The notes: generated from the sequence alone by a model not told the origin. DNA of 59,329 nucleotides from Alteromonas sp. BMJM2 (GCF_027257845.1 NZ_JAPVOT010000021.1:1-59329), one strand, 5' to 3'; numbered from the stretch's first letter, positions 29,485-38,909 are shown. Numbers and translations are program-made.

Positions 29485-30261
29485 TTATTCGCTTGGCGCT
29501 TCTTCGCTTGCTTTTTGCTCTTCAGGCTGAACAGCTGAAAGCTGCATGTTGCGAATTGGGTTTTCTGTCTCGTTAGAAAGCTCAACCAAGCGGTTTAACT
29601 GACCTACAGACATCATTACCGCGTAGATTGCACCTAAGAAGCCCGCTTTATGTAGCTCAAGTACTTGCGCTTCTGGAAGCTCAAGTAACTTCTTCTCATT
29701 GATGCTCATCATGCCAGTAACGTTACGCTGCTTACCATCTTGGTAAGTTAGGCGAATTTGGATTTGATCAAGAAGGTCTAGTTCAACCACTTTAGCCACG
29801 AAACGCTGTGTTAGCATTTCGCTGTTAGCAAGGTCTGCTAAGAACTTCTGACGACCGTCTAGAAACTCGCTAGGCTCGCCAGCATCAGTGAACAATGCTT
29901 GACCTTCACCCGTTGACACTAGGTCGCTGTTTTCGTCGATGTATACACCTAATTTATCGCCGTCAGGACGCACGTCAAACGGATAACGAAGAATGTTCAT
30001 TGGAACATGAGGGCCTTTCCACGTGTCGCCAGTTAAAAACAAGTTTTGACCTTGCTCCATACCTAGCATAGTGACTACGTGGTGACGCTTTGATGTTGGA
30101 TCTTCGATAAACACTAGAGGCATAGTTGCCGCAAGTTGTGCAAACTCACGAATTGTTGCCGCAGCAAGGTGCGTATTTTTCGCGAAGCTGAAAGATGAAT
30201 TTACCGCAACCTTCAGGTCTTTATGCTTTTCTTTATCTAGCGGTACAAAATTAATAGCCAT
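29485..30261 (-). CDS. SapC-family protein
   Basis: The 258-residue protein resembles the SapC family (PF07277), named after a gene in a Campylobacter S-layer locus; its biochemical role is unknown. It has FVEDP-type motif VFIEDP, the central GEQ-like MLGMEQGQNLF and ILRYPFDVR typical of the family, and no signal peptide or membrane segment. It stands alone between the mraZ promoter and a 497-bp gap, with a strong terminator, suggesting a monocistronic transcript. Confidence 0.8.
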   Translation of the reverse strand: MAINFVPLDKEKHKDLKVAVNSSFSFAKNTHLAAATIREFAQLAATMPLVFIEDPTSKRHHVVTMLGMEQGQNLFLTGDTWKGPHVPMNILRYPFDVRPDGDKLGVYIDENSDLVSTGEGQALFTDAGEPSEFLDGRQKFLADLANSEMLTQRFVAKVVELDLLDQIQIRLTYQDGKQRNVTGMMSINEKKLLELPEAQVLELHKAGFLGAIYAVMMSVGQLNRLVELSNETENPIRNMQLSAVQPEEQKASEEAPSE

Positions 30262-30758
30262 ATTTATTTCTCATACTTGTTAACGGTGGCCCCTGCTTTT
30301 GTTTTGATAAGTGCGGAGCCACAAAAAAATGTAGTTTTGCCGTTCAGGTGATTTGTCGTCATCATCCGTCGGACGAGCGCTATGGAGTATCCCGTATTCG
30401 CGCAATGAAGTCACGCAGCCTTCACAATAACAAGTTTTAAATTTTTATTGCAATGTAAACTTGGCGTAAACACGCCCGACCGCTTTAAAAATGAGCAATT
30501 AGAGAGAAAATCTCGCTCAATAGGCAAAAAAACAAATGGAGATGGAGAAAATCAGTAACCGAGATCAAAAATGCGATAACAGGCGACAGAAAAGCAGTCG
30601 TTGTAGCTCACCGAAATATGCTTTAGGCTCATAGTACCTGCTAAGATCTGATTTAAAAGCATTGATTCAAGGTCTCTGTTTTAAAGTCTCTGACAAAAGC
30701 GCTTTTACTTACACCTAATGACCCACATAAAATGAAAATAACAAATAAGGAAAAAACA
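30262..30758. other. Divergent intergenic region sapC / dipeptidase
   Basis: These 497 bp must hold the promoters of both divergent genes. No hexamer pair clearly stands out. Short inverted repeats (for example GAGAG...CTCTC-like sequence near 30500-30520) were seen but not judged significant. No credible gene was found. Confidence 0.4.
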
Positions 30759-32045
30759 ATGAAGGGGCGTCTTTCAACTAAACACCTATTAAAGAGTAAG
30801 TGTACATTGGCTGTAACCGCATTTTTTACCGCCAGCGTAATGTCTGCTGGCGCATTTGCTTTTGCGCCATCGTCTCAAGACCAAGCACAAGAAGATGGTT
30901 CTACGGTTTCTACATCATACAGTGCATCAGAAAAAGCGGTTAACATTGCCAAGAACACCATTATCGTCGATGGCCATATTGATGTTCCTTACCGCGTAAA
31001 AAATCAATGGGTTGATGTGACTAAAGCCACAGACGATGGTGACTTCGACTACCCTCGAGCGGTTAAAGGAGGGCTCAACGCGCCCTTTATGAGTATTTAT
31101 GTTCCAGCAAGTTTAGACAACTCGCCCGAATCAACCCAGCTGGCACATCTACTTATCGACTCTGTAGAGGCCATCGTGGCAAGAGCCCCCGATAAGTTTG
31201 CCATTGCTAAAAGCCCAAGTGACGTCAAAGCACACTTTGAAAAGGGTATTATTTCACTTCCCATGGGAATGGAAAATGGCTCACCTATTCAGGGTAACTT
31301 AGACAATCTGAAACACTTTCACGAGCGCGGCATTCGCTATATAACGCTTGCTCACAGCCAGTCTAACCATATTTCAGATTCATCCTATGACCTGCGTCGA
31401 CAGTGGAAAGGGCTGAGCCCATTTGGGAAACAGCTAGTGGGTGAAATGAACAACATTGGCATCATGCTAGACATTTCTCATGTGTCTGATGATGCCTTCT
31501 ATCAGGTGGTTGAACTTACCAAGGTTCCCGTCATTGCATCTCATTCTTCTCTACGCCGTTTTACCCCCGGTTTTGAACGTAACATGAACGATGAAATGAT
31601 TAAAAAGCTTGGCGACAATGGCGGCGTGATCATGATTAACTTTGGCTCAAGCTTTGTTTCTAAAGAAGCCGGTCAGTGGCGCACTGGGCTAACTAATGCA
31701 CGGAATGCGCTAATAAAAGCCGAAGGTGAAGACAGTCCGAAACTAGAAGATTTTGAAGCACAATATCGCAAAGAAGTCCCTTACCCCTATTCTACGTTAG
31801 ATGAAGTATTAGATCATATTGATCACGTGGTTGAGTTAATTGGTGTTGAGCATGTGGGAATAGGCTCTGACTACGACGGCGTGGGCGATTCATTACCAAT
31901 AGGTCTTAAGGACGTCGCTAGTTTTCCGAACCTAGTACAAGGACTGCTGGATAGAAACTATAGCCGAGACGATATCGAAAAGATATTGAGTGGCAATTTA
32001 CTGCGCGTTTGGCAGGAAGTTGAAGACTACGCGCAAGCACAGTAA
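30759..32045 (+). CDS. Exported membrane dipeptidase (peptidase M19)
   Basis: Proteins of family M19 (renal dipeptidase) hydrolyse dipeptides with two zinc ions, and some accept D-amino acids. A signal peptide is predicted at residues 1-35 (hydrophobic TLAVTAFFTASVMSAGAFAFA). Zinc-site motifs are VDGHIDVPY, GMENG, SHSSLRRFTPG and GIGSDYDG. The ATG at 30759 is preferred over 30732 because AAGG lies eight bases upstream. The product is 428 residues and ends in LLRVWQEVE, the usual family C-terminus. A strong terminator follows. Confidence 0.9.
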   Translation: MKGRLSTKHLLKSKCTLAVTAFFTASVMSAGAFAFAPSSQDQAQEDGSTVSTSYSASEKAVNIAKNTIIVDGHIDVPYRVKNQWVDVTKATDDGDFDYPRAVKGGLNAPFMSIYVPASLDNSPESTQLAHLLIDSVEAIVARAPDKFAIAKSPSDVKAHFEKGIISLPMGMENGSPIQGNLDNLKHFHERGIRYITLAHSQSNHISDSSYDLRRQWKGLSPFGKQLVGEMNNIGIMLDISHVSDDAFYQVVELTKVPVIASHSSLRRFTPGFERNMNDEMIKKLGDNGGVIMINFGSSFVSKEAGQWRTGLTNARNALIKAEGEDSPKLEDFEAQYRKEVPYPYSTLDEVLDHIDHVVELIGVEHVGIGSDYDGVGDSLPIGLKDVASFPNLVQGLLDRNYSRDDIEKILSGNLLRVWQEVEDYAQAQ

Positions 32046-32151
32046 TTTAAGAGCAATAAAACGCGAACCCTTCTTCTACTTAGTCTGTTAACGGCTAGCG
32101 TGTTGTTTAAGACAGGCGAATGGATCAAGGGTTAGTTTGTATCGATAACTC

Positions 32152-32188
32152 AAAGGGGCATTCTTTATTTAGAAAATGCCCCTTTTTT
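32152..32188 (+). terminator. Rho-independent terminator after the dipeptidase gene
   Basis: AAAGGGGCATT pairs with AATGCCCCTTT over an A/T-rich loop, followed by TTT. It lies about 105 bases after the stop codon. The remainder of 32046-32337 shows no gene. Confidence 0.88.
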
Positions 32189-32337
32189 GTTTTTGCTTGC
32201 GGTGTCATCAACTGGTGTTTAGTTTGCGACTTATGCTTTTATGAAGCCATAAAAAGCCAATACATATTGATAGACAAACCTGAAACAATTGTTTTGGTCC
32301 CAACGGCTTCAAATGTACTCGTTAAACAGGGAATACT

Positions 32338-33462
32338 TCATTTAAACTGAGCAAGATAATCAACTAACATCAGCTTCATAGTGGGAAACAATGGATTTGC
32401 TCGTGGTATCGCGCACTCTTCCTGTTGATTGACCATGCTCGCATTGAAATCCATTTTGGCAAGCAGCGCAGCGTTGACGACTAAGTCGGCATGGCAGAGT
32501 TTGTATGATTCATCAATAACGAAGAAAGTGTTTACACCATGACTCTGCGCTATCAGGTTTTCGACTCCGTATATCGGCGTTGTTGCATCCGCTTGAGAGT
32601 GGGCAGCAAATACAGGGACATCTATGTGCTTCTGAGCGCCAGAGCTGTTTTCATCAGCGCTGTTTTTAGCAAGAGCACTGCCATCAGGGCTAACGTTAGT
32701 GCCGTTGGAAGCATCCATCACGTCGCGAATATCATTAATGATATCCATTAGCTCCAAGCCAGCAAAACCGGCCACATTGGGGTATTTATATGGGTTTGGA
32801 CCATGCGTTTCGTAAGTACCATCAACAATTTTGGCGAGAAGTTTTATGCCCCAAATTCGCGACATGCCTTCTGCGTTATCAGACAACGCTAATGCACCTG
32901 AAAACAGCATGAGACCATCGATGTTGTTTTCTTTTGTAAGATAATTATCTACTGCTAAAGCACCACCGGTAGAAAAACCACCAACGATCAGAGTGCTACC
33001 CATATTGCTCGCTAATTTAATTACATCGTCCACGTGAGATTGCCAGCGCTCTGCAAGGTTCCAATCCGACATATCGTCATCGGCTTCTCGTAAGCCATGA
33101 CCCGGCAATAGCGGCACCACAACTGAAAAGCCTTCATCAAACAATACTTGTGCTATTGCACGCATGAAAAAGGGAGAGTCGCTTAAACCATGCACGAGCA
33201 CTGCAACCTTTTCACTGTTTTTATTATGTAAAATAAAAGGGGCATTTCCTTCATTTCGCAAAATGTTGCTGCAAACGCCAAACTTATTCAACGCTGTTTC
33301 GCGGCAGGTTTGGGTCTGCCCCCATTCACTTTCGTAAAAGCCTTTGAAACGCTCATTGGCCTCATTAGCCACAGTTAACATCGACATTAGTGACAGTGTT
33401 AACGCAGAAAGTAATTTAAAACTTAATTTTGATGACACTTTAAATCTCCACGGAAAACGCAA
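32338..33462 (-). CDS. Exported alpha/beta hydrolase (esterase/lipase-like)
   Basis: A signal peptide is predicted at about residues 14-33, so the enzyme acts in the periplasm or outside. The alpha/beta hydrolase core shows the oxyanion segment LVHGLSDSPFFM (89-100), the nucleophile elbow GGFSTGG with Ser164, the acid in AHSQADATTP and the histidine in KLCHADLV. These match carboxylesterase/monoglyceride-lipase-like proteins; the substrate cannot be told. A linker around residues 250-275 is Ser/Asn-rich. It lies convergent to the dipeptidase terminator. Confidence 0.82.
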   Translation of the reverse strand: MRFPWRFKVSSKLSFKLLSALTLSLMSMLTVANEANERFKGFYESEWGQTQTCRETALNKFGVCSNILRNEGNAPFILHNKNSEKVAVLVHGLSDSPFFMRAIAQVLFDEGFSVVVPLLPGHGLREADDDMSDWNLAERWQSHVDDVIKLASNMGSTLIVGGFSTGGALAVDNYLTKENNIDGLMLFSGALALSDNAEGMSRIWGIKLLAKIVDGTYETHGPNPYKYPNVAGFAGLELMDIINDIRDVMDASNGTNVSPDGSALAKNSADENSSGAQKHIDVPVFAAHSQADATTPIYGVENLIAQSHGVNTFFVIDESYKLCHADLVVNAALLAKMDFNASMVNQQEECAIPRANPLFPTMKLMLVDYLAQFK

Positions 33463-33490
33463 ATAAAAAACGGCAGTGAAAAAATGACAA

Positions 33491-33523
33491 TAAAAAACGG
33501 GGCCATGATACCACGGCCCCGTT
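33491..33523 (-). terminator. Terminator after the peroxiredoxin-glutaredoxin gene
   Basis: AACGGGGCC and GGCCCCGTT pair perfectly around a 10-base loop. On the minus strand the stem is followed by TTTTTTA. It lies 40 bases after the stop of the gene above it. Confidence 0.92.
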
Positions 33524-33562
33524 AACTATTGTTCAATTTACCTTTAACTTACAACAACATCA

Positions 33563-34303
33563 TTAGCTAAAGTAAGCTTCCAAATCATCAGAACCGCCAA
33601 TATGCTTTCCACCAATAAACACTTGAGGCACCGTTTCTCTACCGCTAATGGCTGTTAGGCTTGTCAACGTAGCATCTTTTCCTAACACGAGCTCTTCGTA
33701 GTCGTACCCTTTTTCCGTAAGAAGCGCTTTGGCTTTGGTACAAAAAGGACAGCCAGGCTTAGTGATAATGGCAACTGGTGCGTTTGCTACCTCTTCAGGC
33801 GCGATGTACGCCAGCATAGTATCGGCGTCTGATACTTCAAACGGGTCGCCAGGCACATCTGGTTCGATAAACATTTTATCTACCACACCGTCTTTCACTA
33901 GCATAGAATAGCGCCAGCTGCGTTTTCCAAAGCCAAGATCTGCTTTGTCTACCAGCATTCCCATTCCATCAGTAAACTCACCGTTTCCGTCAGGTATAAC
34001 GGTAATATTCTCGGCCTCTTGGTCAGCAGACCACGCATTCATAACAAATGTATCGTTAACTGACATGCACACGATGTCGTCAATGCCGTGTTTCGCAAAT
34101 TTTTTAGCAAGGGCGTTAAAACGAGGTAAATGTGTTGATGAGCACGTTGGCGTGAAAGCTCCCGGTAAAGAAAATACTACAACGTTCTTTTTGGCAAAGA
34201 TGTCTTCTGTGGTTTTCGCTACCCACGACTCACCTTCTCTACACTGAAACGTGACGCTTGGTACCTGTTGGCCTTCTTTGGATGTGAAACGACTCTCTGA
34301 CAT
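33563..34303 (-). CDS. Hybrid peroxiredoxin-glutaredoxin (Prx5-Grx fusion)
   Basis: This fusion reduces hydrogen and alkyl peroxides using glutathione through its own glutaredoxin domain. The Prx5 domain (about 1-165) has [14 protein letters not shown] with peroxidatic Cys54. The glutaredoxin domain (about 173-246) has the CPFC active site (Cys185/Cys188) and [14 protein letters not shown]. The start at 34303 is used; a further upstream ATG (34321) lacks a ribosome binding site. The length agrees with the Haemophilus-type hybrid enzyme. Confidence 0.93.
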   Translation of the reverse strand: MSESRFTSKEGQQVPSVTFQCREGESWVAKTTEDIFAKKNVVVFSLPGAFTPTCSSTHLPRFNALAKKFAKHGIDDIVCMSVNDTFVMNAWSADQEAENITVIPDGNGEFTDGMGMLVDKADLGFGKRSWRYSMLVKDGVVDKMFIEPDVPGDPFEVSDADTMLAYIAPEEVANAPVAIITKPGCPFCTKAKALLTEKGYDYEELVLGKDATLTSLTAISGRETVPQVFIGGKHIGGSDDLEAYFS

Positions 34304-34636
34304 ATTTTTCTCACTGTTCATTAAGATTTGGGGAAGTTGACCCTAGCTGTACATTAAAGTTCAACACGCCGTAGCTATCGACAAGACTAGTTTGTGTTAG
34401 ATCACAAATCAATAGATAGTCTTTATAAACTAGCGCTGGTTGTGACAGTGCCAAAACAACAGCGACTTAATCGGTGTTAGGTATTGAACTACATTCGTTA
34501 ATATCGTTTTTGATGCTGAACATTTGCACAAGTATTTCTATGCTCTAAGCCATAGGTTACCAACGCCGCACATCTAACACCAAGCGCGTGTCGGTAACAG
34601 GTCGATTTATGTAAAGTTTACTTGAGGGTTTGTACC
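34304..34636. repeat. Divergent intergenic region with three GTGTTAG motifs
   Basis: The 333-bp gap between the peroxiredoxin and the ParA-like gene contains GTGTTAGAT at 34394-34402, GTGTTAGGT at 34474-34482 and, inverted, ATCTAACAC at 34572-34580. Just before the parA ribosome binding site is GTAAA-G-TTTAC (34611-34621). These could be operator or partition-site elements for the ParA/RHH pair (inference). No OxyR-type site could be recognised. Confidence 0.5.
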
Positions 34637-35332
34637 ATGATTATTCTAGTCGGTGGTGAGAAAGGCGGTAGCGGTAAAAGTTGCTTAGCCCAAAACATAG
34701 CAGTGTATTTGCGCACTGAAAAAGGAGCAAATGTCCTGATGGTCGATTGCGACCCTCAACGAACTACGTCGGATTGGATCCAAGAGCGAAAGGCCAACCC
34801 AAGGCTTGCTGAAATAAATTGTGTTCAGTTATACGGAAAAATACGCAACGAGCTTCTCAACCTGCGTCAATATTACGATTATGTAGTGATTGACTGTGGA
34901 GGACAAGACAACCTTGCACTTCGCTCTTCGATGGCGGTTGCCGACCATATCCTCATTCCACTTCGACCAAAACGCAGAGACCTTAAAACGGTTCCTCACA
35001 TGGAAGATATCCTATCGACGTGTAAGATGGTTAACCCGAAGATGAATGCTGCATTTGTTGTTACACAGTGCCCTTCTCTTCCTAGCCTCGCTGGGCGAAT
35101 TCTAGAAGCGAAAGAAGTGTGCCGTTCTTTTGGTATACCGGTGCTTAACGCAGTGACATTCAGCCGCAATATGTATGATGACTCGGAGGAATCAGGCCAG
35201 TCAGTCATAGAAAGCGAGCCGGAAGGTAAAGCGTCTCATGAAATTAGAACCTTATTTGAAGAGTTATTAGCGGGGAAAGTGGAGGATTCATATGAGTTTG
35301 CTCAGCCTCAGAAAGTCGAAGCCTACAGCTAA
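34637..35332 (+). CDS. ParA/MinD-family P-loop ATPase (chromosomal, orphan)
   Basis: The 231-residue protein has the deviant Walker A GGEKGGSGKS (residues 6-15, Lys9 and Lys14), Walker A' MVDCDPQRTTSDW and VVIDCGGQDNLALR in the Walker B position. It is close to the short ParA proteins (ParF/VirC1-like) that segregate DNA or position protein cargo. The ATG at 34637 follows GAGGG by seven bases. The stop overlaps the next gene by 41 bases, so the two are surely coupled. No replication or ParB-type gene is adjacent, so the cargo is unknown. Confidence 0.88.
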   Translation: MIILVGGEKGGSGKSCLAQNIAVYLRTEKGANVLMVDCDPQRTTSDWIQERKANPRLAEINCVQLYGKIRNELLNLRQYYDYVVIDCGGQDNLALRSSMAVADHILIPLRPKRRDLKTVPHMEDILSTCKMVNPKMNAAFVVTQCPSLPSLAGRILEAKEVCRSFGIPVLNAVTFSRNMYDDSEESGQSVIESEPEGKASHEIRTLFEELLAGKVEDSYEFAQPQKVEAYS

Positions 35333-35678
35333 AGCCACGCTTCACTCTGTTGACTCGTTTATAGACGATGCCATTTCTTACGCCGCAGGTGAGACACTGC
35401 ATCAGCAAGAAACGACATTGGAAACGTTAACAGACACACACCGATATAAAAACGGCAACAGAAAAAAACCGTGTTTACAATCGGTGAAATGCAGCACCAG
35501 TAAGAAGCAACAAAAAGGAATGCGACATGCCACCTTTACGCTTACGCCTGAGTGCATTAATCAGCTTTCGCTGCTATCCCAAGACAGTGGTATGGCGAAA
35601 TCGGCCATAATAAGAAAATGGATATCAGAAGAATTTGCCAAACGCCGTCACACTGCTGGGGGTGGTAAAAAGAAATGA
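35292..35678 (+). CDS. Putative ribbon-helix-helix partner of the ParA-like ATPase
   Basis: This 128-residue protein is not firmly recognised. Its C-terminal part (about 76-113) reads RHATFTLTPECINQLSLL then a turn and KSAIIRKWISEEF, the pattern of a beta strand and two helices of a CopG/ParG-type ribbon-helix-helix. The N-terminal 75 residues are basic and low in structure, with a KKQQKG linker. GGAGG six bases before the ATG supports the start. An overlapping ParA plus RHH arrangement resembles plasmid type Ib partition cassettes, where the RHH protein binds the centromere and represses the operon. Confidence 0.7.
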   Translation: MSLLSLRKSKPTAKATLHSVDSFIDDAISYAAGETLHQQETTLETLTDTHRYKNGNRKKPCLQSVKCSTSKKQQKGMRHATFTLTPECINQLSLLSQDSGMAKSAIIRKWISEEFAKRRHTAGGGKKK

Positions 35679-35903
35679 GCGTGGCCAATCACGCTCGCTA
35701 TTCAACTATAAAGCGTATGCAAATATAAAAGCGTAAAATACTGAGCTTTGTTTAGTCTCAGCTCACTTAATCCTTTATACTAAAGTTCAACCATCTCCTT
35801 ACCGTTCGTAATGTGGAGTTGATGATGCCATGTGGCTTATAATCGTTCAATAATTGCAAGTCATACCGTCTACAAAGCTATTACGCAACTCAGGAGGAAG
35901 AAC

Positions 35904-38033
35904 GTGGTTTACGGCTTCAAGCTTATTCATTCGCTGGTTCTTTCTTTACTTTTTAGCAGCGTCCTCTTCATACCTTCTTTTGCCCACAGTTATGACGCAA
36001 AGGATCTCAGCGTTATTAGCGGGCTTTTAAAAGCAAAGAAATATACAGATGCAGAAAGACAAGCCCTGCTTTTTATAGAAACATCGCTTCAACAGGATAA
36101 AACCTCATCAAATTTTCTAGCGCTTGGAAAGCTGCTGCAAGATTACTCGCGATTTAAAGCGTCTAAGGCAGTATTAGATGCAGGTCTTGAGGCTTACACG
36201 CGAGAAGGTGAGTTACTTAAAATAGCACAGTCTCTTTTACATCTTGCAAGCTCAGAAAGACATCTATCGAATTACGCTTCTGCAGAGGAATATTTGCGCA
36301 GATCGCTGTCGATTGCTGAAATGAGAAAAGACCGTCAGCTCAAGGCAAACGTGCATTTGGAGCTGGGCGTTGTCTATAAACAGCAGGATAAATTAGAGCT
36401 TGCTCTGGAGCCCTTAAAGCTCGCTTTAGCTGTTTTTCGCGAAAACGGCAACGTGACTTATTCAAGCCTTTGTTTGTCTCATATTGGAGATATCTACAGT
36501 CTTCTTGGGCATACCACTCTCGCGTTTACTTATTACGACGATGCCTATTCTGCTACTTCCGAACTAAGCAATACTCTAGAAAATAAGCGTTTATTGGGAA
36601 TAATTAAAACCAAGATAGGCAACCTTCAGCTACAAAATAATGAGAAAGAAAAGGGTATACAGTCAATTACAGATGGACTTGACCTTCTTTTATCAACTAA
36701 TGATGTAGGGGCCATTTTTGAGGCCAAAATGTTGATGGGCAAAGCGCTGTTAGAAACGGGAAGCACTGTCAAAGGTATTGCTTTACTGCAAGAAGCCATG
36801 AACTTTGCACTAGAATCAGGACAAATTGGTTTAGTGAATGACGTTCGCCTAGCGCTTGCACAAGGCTATATACGAGAACGACAATTTGACTTAGCCCTAG
36901 CCTTCGCGCGAGCAGGCACGATTGATGCTCGTAAACATGGGAACATGCGAGACCAGTTGCGTTTTTTAGCTATTCAGTTAAGCGCCCATGTTAGCCTTGG
37001 AGATTTTGAGAAAGCACTAGATATACAGTCGGTTGTGCAAGAGCTTCGCGAGGGTCTACTTAATTCAGAAAATCAGAATGCATTAAAGGGGTTACAAGCG
37101 GAAATTGAGCTTGTCAGGCAGTCGGGAGAGCTTGAAAAATTAGCAGAGTCCAAGCAGCTTGTTATCGCAAAAGCAGAACGCGAAAAACTGAAAAACACCC
37201 TTTTTTGGAGTGCGTCTATAGCGGTATTACTCATGCTCTTTTTAATGTGGAGCAGATTTAAGCAGCGCCAACAAACTATTATTTTACGCCGTGAGGTTAG
37301 GCAACAAACAGAAATCTTACAAGAGAAAAATAGCGAGTTAGAACGCGCATATAAAACCCTGGAGCATGTTAGTTTACGCGATCCACTGACTGGCTTATAC
37401 AATAGGCACTATTTGGAATCTCAATTACCTTCAGAAATTAAGCGCAGTCAAATTGAAATGGATAATATTTCGGCGCCATCATCAAACCGTGACCTGCTGT
37501 GTCTGCTCATAGATATAGATCACTTTAAAAGTATCAATGATGATTATGGACATTTAGCAGGTGATAAAGTGCTCGAAGGTTTTTCGTCTGTACTTAAAGA
37601 GGTCTTTCGACAGACAGATTTAATTATTCGCTGGGGAGGAGAAGAGTTTGTTGTCGTGTGCCGACACTCATCGCGAGAGGAACTTCCCGAGTTAGCTGAG
37701 CGATGTCGAGAGACGGTCGCAAGAAACGTGTTTAATATAGGCAATGACAAGACCGTTAAGGTTACCTGCAGCATAGGATTTTCCTTACTTCCACCAAATG
37801 AAATCTCACATTTTGATGCGGCCTGGCAACGAACGTTTGCGGTGGTAGATTACGCCCTTTATGCCGCCAAACTATCTGGTAGAAACGGGTGGATAGGCTT
37901 AATTGAAACCTACCACACCACGGGCTCCAATCGAACGCCCTTAGACTGCAAATTTGATTTTCCAAGTTCAAGAATTGCAACATCGTTTAATAATATCGCA
38001 AGCATTCAATGGCCTGAAGAAGTCACGGGGTAG
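35904..38033 (+). CDS. Diguanylate cyclase with periplasmic TPR sensor
   Basis: The protein makes cyclic di-GMP in response to a periplasmic cue. The GTG at 35904 is preferred: AGGAGG lies six bases before it and the product then starts with a good signal sequence (MVYGFKLIHSLVLSLLF...FAHS). TPR-like repeats span about 30-400, a membrane helix 432-452, a coiled coil 455-485 and a GGDEF domain about 485-670. The active site is GGEEF near 577, with DPLTGLYNR and DIDHFKSINDDYGH. RQTD exactly five residues before GGEEF is an RxxD inhibitory site, so product feedback is likely. About 35 residues trail the domain. Confidence 0.92.
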   Translation: MVYGFKLIHSLVLSLLFSSVLFIPSFAHSYDAKDLSVISGLLKAKKYTDAERQALLFIETSLQQDKTSSNFLALGKLLQDYSRFKASKAVLDAGLEAYTREGELLKIAQSLLHLASSERHLSNYASAEEYLRRSLSIAEMRKDRQLKANVHLELGVVYKQQDKLELALEPLKLALAVFRENGNVTYSSLCLSHIGDIYSLLGHTTLAFTYYDDAYSATSELSNTLENKRLLGIIKTKIGNLQLQNNEKEKGIQSITDGLDLLLSTNDVGAIFEAKMLMGKALLETGSTVKGIALLQEAMNFALESGQIGLVNDVRLALAQGYIRERQFDLALAFARAGTIDARKHGNMRDQLRFLAIQLSAHVSLGDFEKALDIQSVVQELREGLLNSENQNALKGLQAEIELVRQSGELEKLAESKQLVIAKAEREKLKNTLFWSASIAVLLMLFLMWSRFKQRQQTIILRREVRQQTEILQEKNSELERAYKTLEHVSLRDPLTGLYNRHYLESQLPSEIKRSQIEMDNISAPSSNRDLLCLLIDIDHFKSINDDYGHLAGDKVLEGFSSVLKEVFRQTDLIIRWGGEEFVVVCRHSSREELPELAERCRETVARNVFNIGNDKTVKVTCSIGFSLLPPNEISHFDAAWQRTFAVVDYALYAAKLSGRNGWIGLIETYHTTGSNRTPLDCKFDFPSSRIATSFNNIASIQWPEEVTG

Positions 38034-38271
38034 AAGTATGTACAGGGGAAGTTGTCAGTGCAACACAAGCGGTCTTCTTCAATACGTAATGTCGCCAGTG
38101 CATTATATTTTCTGCTTATTCTCACAGTACAAATACTTCTCACACTTTACTTTAGAATTGAGCTAGACTCGTGAAGTTAAGTGTAGACTAAGGGCACTGC
38201 CCTTATTACTTGCTCTATGCTTATTCACTTAGTACATAACACTCAAATTATCCGGCAAATGGAGTTCCACC

Positions 38272-38697
38272 ATGAAAACAAAAACAATTGCGTTAGCTCT
38301 ACTACTCACCACGCTTGGCGTAGCAGGCTGCTCTGATCAGAAAGAAGAGCCAAAAGAAGAAGTAATGACGGAAATGGAAAAGGCAGGCGAAGCAACTGCT
38401 GATACCTATGAAAATGCAAAAGAAAAAGCAGCTGACTCATGGAATGAAACCAAAGATGCAACATCTGATGCCTACGAAGATGGCAAAGAAATGGCATCTG
38501 ACGCGTACGAAGACGGCAAAGAAATGGCTTCTGATGCATACGAAGACGGCAAAGAAATGACATCTGATATGATGGACAAAGGCGCTGAAAAATCTGAAGA
38601 GCTGAAAGATGCAGCGTCAGAAAAAATGCGTGAAGCGTGTATCGCAATGAAGAAGAAAATGGGCGGCGATGTTAGCGAGTGCGACACGCAAAACTAA
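38272..38697 (+). CDS. Repeat-containing lipoprotein (LEA-like helix)
   Basis: A lipobox (LGVAGC, Cys20) follows a short signal peptide. The rest is charged, Ala/Glu/Lys/Asp-rich and predicted as one long amphipathic helix. An 11-residue motif (S-DAYEDGKEMA) occurs three times in tandem with degenerate flanking copies, reminiscent of LEA-like or YtxH-like stress proteins. The C-terminal CIAMKKKMGGDVSEC has two cysteines. Function unknown; the role at the envelope is inferred from the lipobox. Confidence 0.75.
   Translation: MKTKTIALALLLTTLGVAGCSDQKEEPKEEVMTEMEKAGEATADTYENAKEKAADSWNETKDATSDAYEDGKEMASDAYEDGKEMASDAYEDGKEMTSDMMDKGAEKSEELKDAASEKMREACIAMKKKMGGDVSECDTQN
38461..38559 (+). repeat. 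Three 33-bp tandem repeats in the lipoprotein gene
   Basis: Units 38461-38493, 38494-38526 and 38527-38559 are near-identical and in frame, followed by a partial fourth unit. Copy-number variation between strains would lengthen or shorten the helix by 11 residues, about three turns. Confidence 0.92.
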
Positions 38698-38769
38698 TTT
38701 TGTAAATGCGATACGCAGGACTAATTCAACGAATACGAATTACCTAGCTATTTAGCAAGTTGCCCTGTG

Positions 38770-38801
38770 AAGTGTTGGTTGGCGTAAGCCATCCAACACT
38801 T
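38770..38801 (+). terminator. Long hairpin after the lipoprotein gene
   Basis: AAGTGTTGG...CCAACACTT with an inner TGGC-GTAA-GCCA pairing forms a nearly continuous stem of about 13 bp. The following sequence is T-rich but lacks a clean T run, so it is a probable terminator, possibly bidirectional with prsR. Confidence 0.6.
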
Positions 38802-38909
38802 TACTTTATAAAACAACTCAGCAGCTCTCGTTTTATACCGACCTGTTTTTACCGGCGAGCTTTACTAGACAGTTTAACTAGGGCAAATGAACAAGCTTGG
38901 TTCTTTGAC

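Noticed and set aside
34304..34460. Possible OxyR binding site upstream of the peroxiredoxin fusion
   Set aside because: Only scattered ATAG/CTAT fragments occur and the required spacing is not met.
37954..38166. 70-codon frame after the diguanylate cyclase
   Set aside because: It overlaps the cyclase end out of frame and has no start signal or domain.
38306..38687. Minus-strand frames opposite the repeat lipoprotein
   Set aside because: Their apparent repeats simply mirror the 33-bp repeats of the real gene, which has a lipobox and ribosome binding site.
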